A stretch of DNA of 64,000 nucleotides from positions 1 to 64,000 of the forward strand of contig CAVRYA010000004.1 in NCBI GenBank assembly GCA_963725315.1, read 5' to 3'. This document shows, in pieces, positions 1 to 9,139 of this stretch. The notes beneath the pieces were generated by a model. It searched no databases and was not told the origin of the DNA. It was given only the letters and a program-made list of their open reading frames with translations. The translations under genes were made by a program, and so were the position numbers. Positions within the stretch are counted from its first letter, which is position 1, and the number at the start of each line of letters is the position of its first letter. Source of the stretch: JBBRHQ01 sp963725315. GTDB lineage: Bacteria; Actinomycetota; Thermoleophilia; Solirubrobacterales; 70-9.

Positions 1-806
1 TCGGCAATCTTGCCCGCAGGCTTGGCCGAGGTTTCGAGATCGGGCATCAGCGATGCGCCGAAGTGATACATGGTCTGGAGGCCGCCGACATCGGCTGATT
101 CGAGCGGACCGGTGATGCCGACGCGGCGGCCGAAACTGTGCCGCACGACGGAATCGATCGCCTCGGCACTCGCCGCGCCCGAGCCCACAGCGCCCACGCC
201 TCGCGCAGCATGGCGAATTGCAGGCGATTGCCGATGAAGCCCGGAATTTCCTTGTCGATGACGGCCGGCTCCTTGCCGGCGGCGCTTCAGGACTTCACAG
301 ACCCAGTCGACGACATCGGGCGCCGTTTCCGGGCCGGCGCACACCTCGACCAGCGGAATGAGCTGCGGCGGATACCAGAAATGCGTGGCGATCACCCGCT
401 CGCGATGCTTGACCCCGGGCGATCAGCGCGCTGGCCGGCTGGCCGCTCGATGAGGCGAGCACCGCCGGCGGCGGACAGATCCGGTCGAGCTTGCCGAAAA
501 TATCGAGCTTGAGGGCAAGGTCCTCGGTCACCGCTTCGATGACCAATTGCGCCGGCGCCGCGTCGCTCAAGCGAACGGAGGTCGCGATGCGTGACAGAAT
601 CGCCGGCGACGGTCGCCTTCGAGCAAACCGTGTCGACGAAATCGGCGAGGCTGTCGGCGATCTTCTGCCGGGCGCGCCCGAGGCTCGTCGTCGTTTCGGC
701 CGATCAGGACGACGGTCTTGCCCGCCATGGCGAAAATCTGCGCCACGCCGTGGCCGATGATGCCATTGCCGATGACGGCGACGCTCGCGAGCCGGCCGGG
801 TGTCAG
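1..806 (-). CDS. 3-hydroxyacyl-CoA dehydrogenase, partial and frameshifted
   Basis: NAD-dependent oxidation of 3-hydroxyacyl-CoA, or a related hydroxy acid, is the family role. The N-terminal Rossmann motif VAVIGNGIIGHGVAQ is clear near 790-745, and downstream pieces VIEAVTEDLALK (about 540) and THFWYPPQLIPLVEV (about 380-340) are typical of the family. The C-terminal domain runs off the left edge. At least two frameshifts (about 690 and 430) break the reading. The only start that fits is CTG at 806-804, preceded by a good AGGAGG six bases away; an ATG misread as CTG is possible. It sits directly downstream of the FAD oxidoreductase on the same strand, so both probably belong to one catabolic operon. 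This gene lies in the alphaproteobacterial part of the window. Confidence 0.8.
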
Positions 807-2113
807 TAATCGCCTCCTTTTTCTCCTGGCGCCGTTCGCGCTTCGTCCGAGGCGGTCGCGCAATTGCATCAACCAGTAGGACCCCTGGACGCCGAACGGC
901 CCGAACGGACCGCCCGCCCAGCGCGGCGCGAAGGCCGCAAAGCGGCGGTATTCGTCATCGCCCTCGGCAATCGCGCGCGCGATGAGCAAGCCCCGCCATC
1001 GCGGTGGTGTTGAGGCCGTGTCCGCCAAAGGCATTGGCATAGAATCGCCCGTCCTCGTGCGCCCGATGAGCGGCATCTTGTGAAGCGCATAGCCCATGAT
1101 ACCGGCCCAGGCATAGTCGATCGCCGGATTCGCCGAGCTTGGAAAGACCGAAACCATGTCGCGCTTTCATGTGCTCGGCCAGGCGCGACGGCTCGTTGAG
1201 CTGCGTGGTGATGGCGCCGCCCCACAGGATGCGCCCGTCATCGATCAGGCGGTAATAGTCGCCGGCGCGGCGCGTATCGGCCGATCGCCGATCTGCGTTG
1301 CAATCGCGTCCTGGCGGAGCGGTGCCGTCACCGCGACATAGGTCGCAACCGGCAGCACGGCGCGACCGATCTCGCGGTGGAGGCGGCGGTCGAGCGCCGA
1401 TGTGCAATGGACGACATGTTCGCTGCGAACCTCGCCCGTCGCCGTGCGGATGACAAATGAGGCTGCCACGCTTCTCGATGGCAAGCGCGGCGGTATTTTC
1501 ATGGATGCAGCGCGCCCAGCCACCGCGCCTCGCTGGCAAGCGCCAGGGCATAGCGCAGCGGATGGATGTGAAATGCCCGGGGCTGAACGCAGACTTTGAT
1601 AATAGAGCTCGGAGTTGAGAAGCGCGCGCGTCTCCTCGACCGACTTGACCTCCAGATTCTCGTCGAAATGGAGCGCCGCGGCTTCCTGGCGCGCCCTGAG
1701 GGACGCTGCGTCGTCGACCCTGAGAACGACGAGGATACCGTCGCCCATTTTCGCATCGGGGCTAGGGCCGCGGTCTCGCGGCGGACATATTCGGTCCCAT
1801 GCCTCGACAGGCGATAAAGACCCTTGGCGGCATCGAGTCCGGCGACGGCAGCGACCTCGTCCATGCCGCGGGCAAAACCATTGAAGACGAAGCCGCCATT
1901 GCGGCCGGATGCCCCCCAGGCGATGCGCTGCGCTTCGAGGAGGACGACCCGCTTGCCGCGGCGCTGAAGCTCGAGCGCGGTGGTGAGCCCGGCGAGACCG
2001 CCGCCGATGACGCAGACATCGGCATCGGCAGCGCCGACCGGGCCGGGCAGCGGCTCCCCGCGCGCGACCGTCGCCTCGTACCAGGTTTCCGATTTGTTAA
2101 CGCCCCCAACCAT
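803..2113 (-). CDS. PuuB-like FAD-dependent amine oxidoreductase, frameshifted
   Basis: This is a DAO-family flavoenzyme, closest by eye to gamma-glutamylputrescine oxidoreductases. The N-terminus has a tryptophan-containing lead (SETWYEAT), the FAD-binding motif VCVIGGGLAGLTTALELQRRG (counting from VCVIGGGLAGLTTA) and the following ASGRNGGFV segment typical of the family. The C-terminal GGHGLNTTAMAG piece near 1,030-1,000 is the second FAD contact. The protein is spread over several frames with breaks near 1,760, 1,560, 1,330 and 1,150, so the full sequence is not readable from one frame. I chose ATG at 2,113 (MVGGVNKSETW); an in-frame ATG lies at 2,134. It is divergent from the lipoprotein gene at 2,209. 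The exact substrate is not determinable. Confidence 0.75.
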
Positions 2114-2208
2114 CGCGAGCATTCCTAGGCCCAAACATGCTTAACGCAAAATTAGCCGCGAGGAGTTGAATTGTAACGAGAACAGTCAGTCGGCGGTGGG
2201 ATACAGAC

Positions 2209-3382
2209 ATGCGTAGTATTCCTCTCTTTGTAGTAGCGATATCGGCGCTGGGCTTAGCTGGATGCGAGGGCGCCAGCACCGAGTCGCCTGCCCTTATCGC
2301 CTGCGGGCTCAACTGTCCGGCTCCGCCTGATGACGGCGGCGGCGATGATACCACCGACGGTGGCGGCGGCGATGACGACGGCGGCAACAACACCTCGCTC
2401 AGCAGCGGCGACACCACCATCGCGCTCGAAACCGGGACTTCTGGTTTCACCGCAAGGCGGATCGCTGTCGAAATTGACCGTCAACAACGGGCCGAAAACC
2501 GCGAAATTCGTGATCGACACGAAAGCCCCCACCAACGGGTCGTGGCCGGTTGCCGAGGACATGGAAGAATACGAGGCCGGCTCGAACGCGCCGAACTTCT
2601 TCGCAAGCCCCACCAATCTCGACGCGACCGCCTATCACGAATATCGCAACATCAGCGCCACCGGCGGCGGACGCGACGAAGTCCTCCAGGTGTGGAACTG
2701 GGACGACAGCTATGCGACCCAGTACCGCAATGTCGGCAGCGGCGGCGAAGCCTCGCAGCAGGCATTTTCGTTCGGCGGCACCAAGACCGCGCTTGCCCAA
2801 ATGCCAAAATCGGCGAGTGCCACCTATCACGGCAGCTATGGCTCGACCGCCAAGGCCTCGAACTGGATCACGCCCGACGCAACTCTCTCTCCGAATTTCG
2901 TGGTTGAGCGCAACAACCTCTTCCAGACCAATGGATCGGCGACGATCACCGCCGATTTCGGCGCCCAGACCGTCAACGGAACCTTGGCGCCACAGCATTG
3001 GAAATTCGTCCAGGATGCCGCCCAGTATCACTACGAGGTCGCGACCAACAACATTTACCGGAACGACGGCACGCTCGTCGATTCGAACGCAAACGCGCCG
3101 GGCTTCTTCAGCACCCCGATCCAGCTCAGCGGTTCGATATCGGGCAGCAACTATTCCGGCAAAGCCAGATTAGGCGGCGGTTTCGTGTCGGGTGACAATC
3201 CGATGTTCGGCGCTTTCTTCGGCAACGGTGCTCACGAAACCACCGGCGTATTCGCCGTGCGCGGCGTGTCGCCGGGCCCCATCGGCGGCGAATATCCGAT
3301 CAACGATGATCGCCGCGGATTTCTCAATCACAGCGGCATCTTCCACGGCACCTGCCAGCCGGGTGGCGCGTGCACGCCCTAG
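2209..3382 (+). CDS. TbpB-like surface lipoprotein
   Basis: The protein starts with a lipoprotein signal peptide (MRSIPLFVVAISALGLAGC) with lipobox LAGC, followed by an Asp/Gly-rich linker. After a frameshift near 2,445 the rest reads in one frame to TAG at 3,382. The C-terminal part, including SGKARLGGGFVSGDNP and MFGAFFGNGAHETTGVFAV, matches the small beta-barrel domain of transferrin-binding protein B-like solute-binding lipoproteins (seen by eye; family knowledge). The downstream gene is a Slam translocon, which in known systems moves such lipoproteins to the outer face of the outer membrane. Ligand unknown: it could be a metal carrier protein, heme or another host or environmental protein. 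The unbroken frame around the break suggests a single-base error. Confidence 0.75.
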
Positions 3383-4854
3383 ACGGCCGTCTACCGAATA
3401 TCGGAGGGCGCGCTCATCGGCGCGCCCTTTACTGCTTGGCGATAGGGTTGCTTCTGAATGGAGCGGCGATGGCCGCGCCGGCTCTGGCGGAGGCGGTCGC
3501 CACCGCCGCCCAGGAAGCGGAATTTGCCGGCCTTTCCGAGAACGAGCGTGTGCGCACCCTGATCATGCTCGCCCGCGACGGCCGCCATGAGCTTGCGGGA
3601 AGCCTCCTCGCCCAGCATCCGCTCACCGGCCCTTTCGCCCACAATCGTACCCTTTTCATCGAAGGCCTCATCCTCAAGGCCGAGGGCCACCTTCCCGCCG
3701 CGGTCGAGAAATATCGCGCCGCCCTCGCCGACGATTCGAGCCTGACCATGGTCCGCGCCGAACTGGCGCACACCCTCTATCTCCTCGGCGAGGACGACAG
3801 CGCCAAGCATCATCTCGAGCTCCTGAAGGGCGTCGCTCCCACCGCCGAACAGGCGCGCGACATCACTCAGTTCATCGAGGCGATCGATGCCAGGAGGCCG
3901 GTCAAGGTCAGCGCCTATGTCGGCATCGCGCCGTCGAGCAATATCAACAACGGCTCCTCCAACAATAAAGTCATCGTCGGCGGGGTGCCGCTCGAGATCG
4001 ACAACGAAGAGAAGAGCGGCATCGGCATAGCGGCCGGCATCAACGCGGCCTACACGAGGGAACTCGACGACCAGCTGAGCGCCGTCATCGGCTTCGGCGC
4101 CCATACGCTTCAATATGAGGGGAACGAATACGACCAGCTGTCGGTGAGCGAGACCGCGGAAATCCGCTACAAGACGCAGGCCGGTTATGTCGGTTTGGGG
4201 GCGCTTTCCTCGCAATCGCTCAACGGCGGCCTGGCGAATGTATCCGAATGGGTCGACTTCAGCGGCGACATCTCGGCCTGGACGCTGGGGCCGCGGTTCA
4301 CGCTGTTCCACGGCATCGCGCCCGATCTCGCCTTCAACGGCAGCGCCACGGTCCTGCGCCAGGAATATGCCGATGTCGAAGTCGCGGGCTGCGTTCCCGC
4401 ACCCGGCGAGGACTGCATGACCGATTCCTACTACAACGGCTGGCTCGGCACGATCGAAGGCAAGCTTTCGAAGGTGTTCGCGGCCGATCTGACGGGCTAT
4501 GTGAGTGGCGGCGTTGCGCGCGACATCACCGACGGCCGCGACGATCTCGACTATTGGAGCGTGTTCGGCACCCTCGGCATTTACAAGGAATTCCCGTGGG
4601 GCGTGACCGCGACGACCGAAATTGAAGCACTGAGGCAAGTCTACGACGCCGATTTCAATCCCGTCTACCCGGAACTCGCGGTGCCGCGCCGCGATACTCA
4701 GCTCGGCACGACGGTCGCCCTGTGGAAGCGCGATTTCAGCATCCTCGGCTACTCGCCGGTCATCGAGTACAATTTCACCTGGAACAGCTCCAACATCGAT
4801 TTCTTCGATTATACCAGCCACACCGTCGACTTCCGCCTGACCAAGGAATTCTAG
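3370..4854 (+). CDS. Slam-type surface lipoprotein assembly modifier (DUF560)
   Basis: Outer-membrane protein that exports partner lipoproteins to the cell surface. After a signal-like stretch (ALYCLAIGLLLNGAAMAAPALA) comes a TPR-like N-terminal region (about residues 45-175, with alternating helices such as LPAAVEKYRAALADD), then the Slam signature APSSNINNGSSNN near residue 195 and a C-terminal beta-barrel of alternating aromatic strands ending in TVDFRLTKEF, with a terminal Phe as in outer-membrane barrels. Length 494 aa is normal for the family. The reading frame is intact. The GTG at 3,370 overlaps the lipoprotein stop; the true start may differ by some codons. The gene pair lipoprotein-Slam is the expected genomic arrangement. 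Confidence 0.85.
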   Translation: MHALDGRLPNIGGRAHRRALYCLAIGLLLNGAAMAAPALAEAVATAAQEAEFAGLSENERVRTLIMLARDGRHELAGSLLAQHPLTGPFAHNRTLFIEGLILKAEGHLPAAVEKYRAALADDSSLTMVRAELAHTLYLLGEDDSAKHHLELLKGVAPTAEQARDITQFIEAIDARRPVKVSAYVGIAPSSNINNGSSNNKVIVGGVPLEIDNEEKSGIGIAAGINAAYTRELDDQLSAVIGFGAHTLQYEGNEYDQLSVSETAEIRYKTQAGYVGLGALSSQSLNGGLANVSEWVDFSGDISAWTLGPRFTLFHGIAPDLAFNGSATVLRQEYADVEVAGCVPAPGEDCMTDSYYNGWLGTIEGKLSKVFAADLTGYVSGGVARDITDGRDDLDYWSVFGTLGIYKEFPWGVTATTEIEALRQVYDADFNPVYPELAVPRRDTQLGTTVALWKRDFSILGYSPVIEYNFTWNSSNIDFFDYTSHTVDFRLTKEF

Positions 4855-4871
4855 ACCGCCGTAATAATTGC

Positions 4872-5779
4872 CTAGGCAACGAGCAGGATGTCGAATGCGT
4901 TCAACTCGGTGCCGGGCGTTAGAGTTGCGATCAATACCGAAGCGGCACTGAGGTTACCGTCGGGGTCGAACGCCAGCCTGCCGGTCTCCTGATCGTAGAG
5001 GATGAAGTCGTTCTTCCCCGCGTTCCCGGCGCCCGCCTCAGTGCCCAGGTGGAACATGCTGTCGAGGAGCCGGGGGTCGTTAGCGCCGGTCGCCCTCACT
5101 CCCGCGAAGACAGCCTTGGAAAGGACGATGAAATCCTCGCCGCGTGGCCCCGATTGCGAGAAGTCGCTGATCTCATCCCAGTTGGTGTCCGAATTGGGGG
5201 CCGTGTTGAACATGAATTGGTCACTACCCGCGCCGCCCTCCAGCGTATCGAGCCCCAGCCTTCCGGCGAGAAGGTCGTTGCCGCCCTTGCCGCTCAGACT
5301 GTCGTTGCCCGGTCCGCCGTTGAGCGCGTTCTCGAAGCCGTTGCCGGTCAACGCGTCGTTCCCCGCCCCGCCGACGAGGTTTTCGATGTTTTGGAGCAAG
5401 TCATTCTCGAAGATCGTGTCCCCGGTCCGGATAAACGCCTCGGCAGGCAATACTTTCGTTCTGTGAAGCTCGACCTCGATAGTTTGTGTCTTGTTCAGGT
5501 AGCTGTAGTCGACGGTATCCGTTCCGGCCTCGCCGAGGAACCTATCGTTGCCGCCGCGGCCAAGGAGCGTGTCGTCGCCTGCACCGGCCCACAGGAGATT
5601 ATCCTTGTTGTCGCCGTCAAGAGCGTCGTTGCCGGAGCCGACAAACACATCCTCGATGCTGCGGATACGATCCTTGAGCTCGCCTCCGATGAAGACGTCG
5701 CTGAATTGTTCCCCCGCGAGATCGATTTTCACGGAATCAGTTGCTTCGGAATAGGATATGAAATCGCGGCCGGCGCCAC
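4872..5779 (-). CDS. RTX calcium-binding repeat protein, N-terminus cut off
   Basis: The readable 300 residues contain many RTX nonapeptide repeats of the form GGxGxDxLx, for example GSGNDALDG, GAGDDTLLG, GKGGNDLLAG and GGAGSDQFMF, which form Ca2+-bound beta-rolls. The C-terminal region (FDPDGNLSAASVLIATL, then a hydrophobic ILLVA end) is typical of type I-secreted RTX proteins with an uncleaved C-terminal signal. The upstream end is lost: near 5,775 the frame passes into unrelated GC-rich DNA in the middle of a repeat (GGAGRDF). It could be an adhesin, a protease or a peroxidase, because the catalytic or functional part is missing. Confidence 0.85.
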
Positions 5780-5788
5780 CCCTCGCCT
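5768..5788. other. Junction of two unrelated DNAs (probable assembly chimera)
   Basis: On the left an RTX repeat gene (minus strand) is cut in mid-repeat; on the right a TetR gene (plus strand) begins without a start codon. Base composition and gene style change from alphaproteobacterial to actinobacterial here. No integrase, transposase, tRNA or target duplication is visible. The sequence at the join is GC-rich (cggcgccacc), which could have supplied a false overlap. Confidence 0.7.
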
Positions 5789-6419
5789 CAAGGCGCCGAA
5801 GCGCCTGACTCGCAAGGAGAAGCAGGCCGAGACTCGCCAGCGCCTCCTCAATGCGGCCGAGCGCGTCTTCCTGCGGCGCGGTCTGCGGGGGTCGAGCGTC
5901 GCGGAGATCGCAGCAGAGGCTGGCTTCACCCGGGGCGCCTTCTACTCCAACTTCAAGAGCAAGGACGAGCTCTTTGTCGAGCTGCTCCAGGATCGCGTTT
6001 ACCGGCAATACGCGCAGATGGCCGAGCAGGCCCAGGAGCAGCCCGGCACGCCCCGGGATCGCCTGCGCTGGGGCGCCGAGCGCCTGCGCGACGTGCAGAA
6101 GCGGGAGGAGGGCAGCTGGCTGTTTCGCCTTTGGCTCGAGTGTCTGACTCAGGCGGCGCGCGATGAGGAGTTTCGAGGGCTCGCGGCGAGCTTCTGGAGC
6201 GGCAATCGGACGCTGGTTGCCGGGCAGATCAAGGCCACCTTCAAGGAGGTCGGGCGCAAGTCTCCCCTGCCACCAGACCAGATCGCAACGGCGATGATCG
6301 CCCTCGACGTCGGCCTGGCGGTGCAGCACCTGGTCGACCCGGAGGAGGTTCCGCTGGAGGACTACGTTCCGCTCTTCGACCTGCTGTTCGGCTCGCTCGT
6401 CGACACGGAAGAACCTTGA
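5776..6419 (+). CDS. TetR/AcrR-family transcriptional regulator, start missing
   Basis: Residues reading RLTRKEKQAETRQRLL followed by SVAEIAAEAGFTRGAFYSNF form the classic TetR helix-turn-helix, with the YxNFxSKDEL continuation. The C-terminal ligand-binding domain is helical and lacks recognisable specificity; it contains WLFRLWLECLTQAARDEE and ends TEEP. Only a few N-terminal residues appear to be lost at the chimeric join, since similar proteins start a handful of residues before this point. The frame is intact to TGA at 6,417-6,419. No neighbouring transporter or enzyme is preserved on the left side, so its target is unknown. Confidence 0.85.
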
Positions 6420-6679
6420 GAAGGCGAGTCGCGGGACGCAGGTTGGAGCAGCCTCTCGCTCAGTGGAACTCGTCGGCGCAGCGCGGGTCGACGATCGCTC
6501 GCCTCGCTGCCTGCATGCGGGAGTGCGAGTGCGAGATCAGCACGATGATTTCTTCGACAAGCTGGTCGAGATCTACCAACAGCGTTTCCCGAGTTAGCCT
6601 TGCTACCTCGGTGCTACCAGGGGAGCAGAGCCGCATAGCAGCGGCGAAATCTAGAAATCGCCTCCCTGCAGGGACTTCT
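6420..6679 (+). other. Left flank of the cassette array, no confident gene
   Basis: An open frame from about 6,461 ends with DDFFDKLVEIYQQRFPS and TAG at about 6,600. It might be the tail of a decayed gene, but I do not recognise it and there is no convincing start or ribosome site. The rest, up to the first tRNA-Ala fragment, shows nothing I can name. Confidence 0.3.
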
Positions 6680-6876
6680 TCGAGTGGAGCTAGCCGGACT
6701 CGAATCGGCGACCTCCTGGGTGCGATACGGGGAGGCGTTGGTGCGAACAGGCCTCGTATTTAGCTTTGCAGAGCGGAATCAGTTCGGCCAGTGGAAACGC
6801 GACACTCGGCGGATTGCATCGGATTGCCGGGGACTACCTCCGATTTGGGCACCAGATCGTTGCTGGTGCCCAATGG
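6680..6876. repeat. att-like repeat, copy 1 (tRNA-Ala 3' half plus arm)
   Basis: The 47-bp core equals the 3' half of tRNA-Ala(CGC) plus five flanking bases, with one mismatch in the T loop region. The arm to its right is shared with copies 2 and 3 and ends in a hairpin at 6,845-6,873: an 11-bp perfect inverted repeat TTGGGCACCAG / CTGGTGCCCAA around a 7-base loop. From 6,877 to 7,140 I see no further gene. Confidence 0.8.
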
Positions 6877-7006
6877 AATCACCGGAACGCGAAGCGCCAA
6901 GCGGTCAATGGCAGAGCGATCCATTGAACGAGCAGCTTCCCTCGTGGCGAAGACACCCAGCTCCGCGCCGGGTCTCTCGGGCGGGAGTTCCGCTATCCCC
7001 TCACTG

Positions 7007-7027
7007 CGCCGCCACTTCCAGCGGCGG
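7007..7027. repeat. Short GC-rich inverted repeat, also at 12,514-12,534
   Basis: CGCCGC...GCGGCG with an 8-base loop. A similar hairpin with partly shared loop and flanks occurs at 12,514-12,534, inside the third cassette. It could be a terminator without a U-run or a cassette-linked sequence; chance is possible in DNA this GC-rich. Confidence 0.4.
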
Positions 7028-7140
7028 TAATCGGCACTGATATATGATCAGCTCGATGAGGCGGCCATGACGGTGCCGCATGGATCATCTAGGGGCGCTC
7101 GCCTGGGAGGAGCCAGAGCCCAGGCATAGGAGGCGGGCAG

Positions 7141-7320
7141 TTGCCATCAGCTTCGATCGCACCCCTGGGCGCAGTGTTTGACCTCAACGGCCCGGCGCAC
7201 TACGTGCACTGGCATTGGTTTCAGATGTCGGTCCCCAATGTGGTGGTGATCCTGCTGATGATCGTTGTCTTTATCGCCGCGATCCTGATCCCGTTCCCGA
7301 AGCGGGGTGGGCAGTCATAA
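7141..7320 (+). CDS. Small single-pass membrane protein (59 aa)
   Basis: This short gene opens with TTG at 7,141, placed 7 bases after a perfect AGGAGG (7,128-7,133), and ends with TAA at 7,318. The protein has an N-terminal part with a HYVHWHWFQMS cluster rich in His and Trp, then one strong transmembrane segment (NVVVILLMIVVFIAAILIP) and a short basic tail FPKRGGQS. It lies 32 bases upstream of the cytochrome b gene in the same direction, so it is probably a small subunit or assembly partner of that complex. I do not recognise a named family. The aromatic/His segment before the helix could sit near a quinone or heme site (inference). Confidence 0.75.
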   Translation: MPSASIAPLGAVFDLNGPAHYVHWHWFQMSVPNVVVILLMIVVFIAAILIPFPKRGGQS

Positions 7321-7352
7321 GCGAGCCCGTCCCGACATCCGAGGAGGAGCGC

Positions 7353-7991
7353 ATGTGGACGACCAAGGTCCGTGAGCGCGCTGTGGCCGCCCTGCCTCCC
7401 GAGAAGCTGCTCCCCGACGAGCAGCCCTCCTACGTCTCCTCATGGATCTACGTCTTCGGGGTCGCAGCGATTGCCGCGCTCGTCGTGATCGTGGTCTCGG
7501 GCATGATCCTCGGCCTCAAGGGGCCGAACTGGTGGCACGAGTCGGGCGCCGGCAAGTTCTTCAACAGCATTCACCTCTGGTCGGTCGAGTTGTTCTTCTT
7601 CACGATGGTCGTCCACCTCTGGGGCAAGTTCTTCATGGGCGCCTGGCGCGACGGGCGCGGGCGCACCTGGGTGACCGGCGCGATCACCTTCCTGGTCGCG
7701 ATCGGGGCGGCCTTCACCGGCTACCTCTCCCAGCAGAACTTCGACTCGCAGTGGATTGCCAGCGAGGGCAAGGACGGCCTCAACTCGGTCGGGATCGGAG
7801 CCTTCTTCAACGTCGCCGACTTCGGTCAGATGTACACGTTCCACATCCTCCTGCTCCCGGTCGCGGTAGTGGGGCTGGTCGCCTTACACGTCCTGCTGGT
7901 GCGCCGCAGCGGGGTGGTGCCGCCATATCCAGCGCGGGTGGCTGCAGCCGCCAAGGCGAAGCCCGCCGTCGGCAACGGAGGCGGATCTTGA
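7353..7991 (+). CDS. Cytochrome b/b6 N-terminal domain protein
   Basis: Di-heme membrane subunit of a quinol:acceptor oxidoreductase. The start ATG at 7,353 follows GAGGAG. Four hydrophobic segments are visible. Heme-ligand histidine pairs sit in the second helix (IHLWSVELFFFTMVVHLW, 14 residues apart) and the fourth helix (FHILLLPVAVVGLVALHVLL, 15 apart, the b6-like spacing). Between them is GAAFTGYLSQQNFDSQWI. The protein is 212 aa, as for a split b6-type N-terminal subunit. The next gene overlaps by four bases (TTGA). No Rieske protein or cytochrome c lies nearby. It is cargo of the first tRNA-bounded unit. Confidence 0.85.
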   Translation: MWTTKVRERAVAALPPEKLLPDEQPSYVSSWIYVFGVAAIAALVVIVVSGMILGLKGPNWWHESGAGKFFNSIHLWSVELFFFTMVVHLWGKFFMGAWRDGRGRTWVTGAITFLVAIGAAFTGYLSQQNFDSQWIASEGKDGLNSVGIGAFFNVADFGQMYTFHILLLPVAVVGLVALHVLLVRRSGVVPPYPARVAAAAKAKPAVGNGGGS

Positions 7992-8950
7992 GCGCGGAGG
8001 CAGGGCGGCCACCTTCTCAGGGCGGCCAGCGGCAGTGGCAGGGCGACTACGTCCGCTACGACCTGGTCAAGGAACTGGTTATCGCACTTGGAGTGATCAC
8101 CGGCATTGCAGTCCTCCTCACGATCCTGTTCTCCTCACCCGACGTGACCCCGGTCACGCTGCAGAGCTGGGCCAAGGCCAATCCCAAGGACTTCGTGGCC
8201 ACGGCGGTCACCGAGCTGGACGGGACCAGCGAGGTCGCCACCTACGGACCGCCCTACAACCACACCTCTGGCTCGGCTCAGAAGATCGGGCCGATCTCCC
8301 TGCAGGAGCTCGCGGGCGTCCACCATCCCATCAACACCTCGCAGGACTACGTGATCAAGCCGCTCAGCACGATCCCCGGCGCCCCGACGCTGACGGCGGC
8401 ACTCGCCGCCTATCAGGCTGCTTCCCCGGCGCGCCAGAAGGCCTGGACCACGGCCTACACGGATGCGCTTGCCAAGGCGCGTTACCCGGGCGGCGCCGCC
8501 GTTCTCGTGCCCCCCGGTCGTTACGGCCCGGTGGCGCTGATGATGAGCGCGGAGCTGGCACTCGCCCAGACCGGCGGCCTGGATGGTGCGCTGCTGGGGA
8601 GCGGGAGCTTCTACCAGACGAACTACACGAAGCCGCTGCTGTTCCTCTCCGCCGGCACCTACTTCGAGGACCTCGCCACAGCCGAGCACCTGCTTGGCAC
8701 CCAGTGGGGAATGATGAACGAGACGGGCAGCTTCCCAGGTCAGGTCTGGCTGTGGCTTTACACGACCTGGTACCAGATCGAGCCCTTCAAGAGCTCGCCC
8801 AACGCGGACGCCCTGATCTTTGCGCTGATGGGGGTGCTCAGCCTCGCCTTCATCTGCATCCCGTTCATACCCGGCATCAAGACGCTGCCCCGCCACCTCG
8901 GCGTCTACCGGCTGATCTGGCGCGATCACTACCGCCGGATCGAGAGCTGA
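7988..8950 (+). CDS. Membrane partner of cytochrome b (C-terminal subunit-like)
   Basis: The start TTG overlaps the stop of the cytochrome b gene (TTGA), implying translational coupling. The 320-aa protein has one N-terminal transmembrane helix (ELVIALGVITGIAVLLTILF), a long extracytoplasmic region of about 220 residues, and a C-terminal helix (DALIFALMGVLSLAFICIPF) followed by a cytoplasmic basic tail. This resembles the second cytochrome b-associated protein found beside split b6-type genes in Actinobacteria, but the large middle region has no motif I can name. It contains GPPYNHTSGSAQKIGPIS and LLGTQWGMMNETGSFPGQ. Its position makes it a subunit of the same membrane complex (inference). 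Confidence 0.7.
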   Translation: MSAEAGRPPSQGGQRQWQGDYVRYDLVKELVIALGVITGIAVLLTILFSSPDVTPVTLQSWAKANPKDFVATAVTELDGTSEVATYGPPYNHTSGSAQKIGPISLQELAGVHHPINTSQDYVIKPLSTIPGAPTLTAALAAYQAASPARQKAWTTAYTDALAKARYPGGAAVLVPPGRYGPVALMMSAELALAQTGGLDGALLGSGSFYQTNYTKPLLFLSAGTYFEDLATAEHLLGTQWGMMNETGSFPGQVWLWLYTTWYQIEPFKSSPNADALIFALMGVLSLAFICIPFIPGIKTLPRHLGVYRLIWRDHYRRIES

Positions 8951-8956
8951 GCGGTT

Positions 8957-9094
8957 CGGATTACCCCAGAGCATCTGAGGAACGGCAAGCACACCTTCAG
9001 GGTCAAGGCGCGGAACTCGCTGGGCGCCGTCGATCCCTCGCCTACTGAAGAGGATCTTCAGTATCCCGAGAGGCAGGCTGTATCCCTGAGCTAG
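8957..9094 (+). pseudogene. Fragment of an Ig-like/FN3-type repeat protein
   Basis: The plus-strand frame reads NGKHTFRVKARNSLGAVDPSPT, shortened here to its core HTFRVKARNSLGAVDPSP, and then ends at TAG 9,092. This is the usual last strand and linker of Ig-like/FN3-type domains in large secreted actinobacterial proteins. There is no start and no upstream domain, so it is a remnant next to the boundary of the first unit. Confidence 0.5.
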
Positions 9095-9139
9095 TTGTGA
9101 CCACGCAACCGAGAGAACTCGGTCCGTAGCCGCCACTTC

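Noticed and set aside
3391..4821. 476-residue open frame on the minus strand opposite the Slam gene
   Set aside because: The Slam frame has a signal-like segment, the Slam signature and an outer-membrane barrel; the opposite frame is an Arg/Gly-rich shadow.
6685..6757. tRNA-like sequences at 6,685, 9,145 and 11,187 considered as tRNA genes
   Set aside because: Only the 3' half matches a tRNA; the D arm and the 5' acceptor strand are missing, so no cloverleaf can form.
6940..7030. Shared peptide-like string GLSGGSSA in frames at about 6,985 and 12,580
   Set aside because: The similarity is short and lies in DNA without starts or ribosome sites; it may reflect related flanking DNA of the units but does not support a gene.
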